Source: Oscillospiraceae bacterium
GTDB taxonomy: Bacteria > Bacillota > Clostridia > Oscillospirales > Oscillospiraceae
DNA length: 6,444 nucleotides
NCBI GenBank assembly: GCA_015068335.1
Contig: SVKT01000090.1
Span: forward strand, 1-6,444
Direction: 5' to 3'
This document shows positions 5,111 to 6,444 of this stretch, one piece after another. Below the pieces are notes generated by a model. The model saw nothing but the letters and a program-made list of their open reading frames with translations, was not told where the DNA came from and searched no databases. Position numbers and translations under genes: made by a program. The first letter of the stretch is position 1. Every line of letters starts with the position of its first letter.

Positions 5111-5466
5111 GCGGCGCAGGTGCGGCAGGACTCCGCGGGGAAGCGGAAGTGGCGAAGTACCTCCGGAAAAAGGGGTATGTGCTGCTGGCCAGCCGTTGGC
5201 GCTGCCGGTTCGGAGAACTGGATCTGGTGGCAAGAAACAAGCGGGGGATCCTCTGCTTTGTGGAGGTCAAACTCCGCGGAGACGGCTCCATCGCCCTGCC
5301 CCGTGAGTTTGTGGACAGCCGGAAGCAGGCGCGTCTGCGTGCTGCCGCGGCGGCCTACATAAGCACCCACGATCTGGACGCTCCCGCTCGCTTCGATGTG
5401 GCGGAGGTCTATGTGGAAAAGAACGGTACGCTCCGGGTGGAATATCTGGAAGCGGCCTTTGAATAA
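5107..5466 (+). CDS. yraN: YraN family protein (UPF0102), restriction-endonuclease-like fold
   Basis: A 119-residue protein of the UPF0102/YraN family, commonly found next to rnhB. Conserved segments are GEAEVAKYLRKKGY (11-24), WRCRFGELDLVAR (31-43) and CFVEVKLR (50-57). Glu37, Asp39, Glu53 and Lys55 form the pattern of a PD-(D/E)xK nuclease-like core related to archaeal Holliday junction resolvases. The true biochemical role is not firmly established, so nuclease activity is inferred from the fold. The ATG at 5107 shares four bases with the rnhB stop (ATGA), and GGGAGG (5094-5099) lies 7 nt upstream inside rnhB, a clear translational-coupling arrangement. A GTG at 5092 in the same frame coincides with this ribosome binding site and is therefore rejected. 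Length is normal for the family. Confidence 0.93.
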   Translation: MSGAGAAGLRGEAEVAKYLRKKGYVLLASRWRCRFGELDLVARNKRGILCFVEVKLRGDGSIALPREFVDSRKQARLRAAAAAYISTHDLDAPARFDVAEVYVEKNGTLRVEYLEAAFE

Positions 5467-5499
5467 GAGAGAAACTTCCTTGAAAGTGAGGAACAGAAG

Positions 5500-6444
5500 A
5501 TGAAATATTACAGCACAAGAGACAAAGCGGTTCGTCTGGAATCCGCGGAAGCCGTGAAGATGGGTCTGAGCCGCGACGGCGGTCTGCTGACCCCCGAGGC
5601 TATTCCCCAGATGGACGAGGCCTTTCTGACCGGTCTGGTGAGCGCCCGCTATCAGGAGCGCGCCGCAAAGGTTATGGGCCTGTATCTGACGGATTACACC
5701 TATGAGGAACTGCTGGCCTTCGCCGAGAATGCCTACGGTCCCGAGAAATTCGACACCGAGGCGGTGGCGCCCGTCCGCAAGGTGGACGATACCACCCACT
5801 GTCTGGAACTGTGGCACGGCCCCACCAGCGCCTTCAAGGATATGGCGCTGCAAATGCTGCCCCAGTTGCTCTCTGCCGCGCTGCGCAAGACCGGAGAGGA
5901 CAAGACTGCCTGCATCCTCGTGGCCACTTCCGGCGATACCGGCAAGGCCGCTATGGAGGGCTTCGCCGACGTGCCCCAGACGAAGATTATGGTCTTCTAT
6001 CCCAAGGACGGCGTTTCCGCCGTGCAGGAGGCCCAGATGGTCACCCAGGAGGGCGAAAACGTGGGCGTGTGCGCCGTGGTGGGCAACTTCGACGATGCAC
6101 AGGCCGGCGTGAAGCGCATTTTCTCCGACGTGGAGATGCGCAAGACGCTGGCGGACCGGGGCTATTTCCTGTCCTCCGCCAACTCCATCAACTGGGGCCG
6201 CATCCTGCCGCAGGTGGTGTATTACATTTCCGCCTACTGCGATCTGCTGCGCGACGGCGAGATCAAAATGGGCGACAAGGTAAACTTCTGCGTCCCCACC
6301 GGCAACTTCGGCGACATTCTGGCAGCCTACTATGCCAAGCGTATGGGTCTGCCCGTGGGCCGGCTGATCTGCGCCTCCAACAAGAACGACGTCCTGACCG
6401 ACTTCCTGCGCAAGGGCGTGTATGACCGCAACCGGCCCTTCCAC
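5500..6444 (+). CDS. thrC: Threonine synthase, 3' end outside the window
   Basis: The first 315 residues of threonine synthase, which converts O-phosphohomoserine to threonine and phosphate using pyridoxal phosphate in the cytosol. The N-terminus (MKYYSTRD, then GLSRDGGLLTP at 22-32) matches the longer E. coli/yeast-type enzyme of roughly 430-500 residues. The cofactor lysine is Lys113 in HGPTSAFKDMALQ; the glycine-rich phosphate-binding segments are TSGDTGKAA (143-151) and PTGNFGD (267-272), and SANSINWGR (226-234) is also typical. The ATG at 5500 has AGGA (5489-5492) 7 nt upstream. The frame is open to the last base without a stop. It lies 33 nt after yraN on the same strand with no strong terminator or promoter between, so co-transcription is likely although its function is unrelated. 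Confidence 0.96.
   Translation, partial: MKYYSTRDKAVRLESAEAVKMGLSRDGGLLTPEAIPQMDEAFLTGLVSARYQERAAKVMGLYLTDYTYEELLAFAENAYGPEKFDTEAVAPVRKVDDTTHCLELWHGPTSAFKDMALQMLPQLLSAALRKTGEDKTACILVATSGDTGKAAMEGFADVPQTKIMVFYPKDGVSAVQEAQMVTQEGENVGVCAVVGNFDDAQAGVKRIFSDVEMRKTLADRGYFLSSANSINWGRILPQVVYYISAYCDLLRDGEIKMGDKVNFCVPTGNFGDILAAYYAKRMGLPVGRLICASNKNDVLTDFLRKGVYDRNRPFH

Noticed and set aside
5471..5490. Small hairpin ACTT/AAGT between yraN and thrC
   Set aside because: Only 4 AT-rich base pairs and no T run; too weak for a terminator.
5480..5511. Possible promoter before thrC (TTGAAA and TATTAC)
   Set aside because: The spacing is 20 bp and the -10 would fall inside the thrC coding sequence; not a credible match.
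5050..6444. Long minus-strand open frame (464 codons) opposite thrC and yraN
   Set aside because: It is the antisense shadow of well-identified genes in GC-rich sequence. The translation is rich in His, Gln, Gly and Ala with no recognisable motif.

Overview
This 6.4 kb window looks like ordinary chromosomal core sequence from an endospore-forming member of the Firmicutes (Clostridia). A gut Oscillospiraceae/Ruminococcaceae-type organism is the best guess. The reasons are strong AGGAGG-type ribosome binding sites, sigma-A-like TTGACA/TATAAT promoters, a sporulation-type intramembrane protease pair, a CCA-encoding tRNA gene, and GC-rich coding sequence with AT-rich promoter gaps. Taxonomy is inferred from gene style only; no database was searched.

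Layout. At the left edge, a tRNA-Pro(CGG) gene lies on the minus strand with a perfect consensus promoter and its own intrinsic terminator. Back to back with it, on the plus strand, a candidate sporulation (sigma-E-like) promoter precedes two overlapping genes. These encode a membrane-anchored M23/LytM protein and a short M50 site-2 protease of the SpoIVFB type, so the pair resembles spoIVFA-spoIVFB. Next is rplS (ribosomal protein L19) as a self-contained unit: A/T-tract promoter, leader of about 70 nt with possible hairpins, gene, strong terminator. A new promoter about 20 bp after that terminator starts a tightly packed plus-strand operon: two tandem type I signal peptidases, rbgA/ylqF (50S assembly GTPase), rnhB (RNase HII), yraN (UPF0102 nuclease-fold protein) and the first 315 codons of thrC (threonine synthase), which runs off the right edge.

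How the genes relate. rplS and rbgA belong to 50S ribosome biogenesis, and rnhB and yraN to nucleic acid upkeep. The signal peptidases process exported proteins, the M23/M50 pair probably serves mother-cell signalling in sporulation, and thrC is amino acid biosynthesis. The rplS-lepB-rbgA-rnhB-yraN order is a familiar bacterial arrangement. No mobile element, CRISPR array, prophage or clearly novel system was seen. The points most worth a second look are the back-to-back tRNA/sporulation promoters, the Arg-to-Ala change in the RNase HII GRG motif, the altered serine box of the first of two tandem signal peptidases, and the compact SpoIVFB-like protease lacking the usual C-terminal domain.
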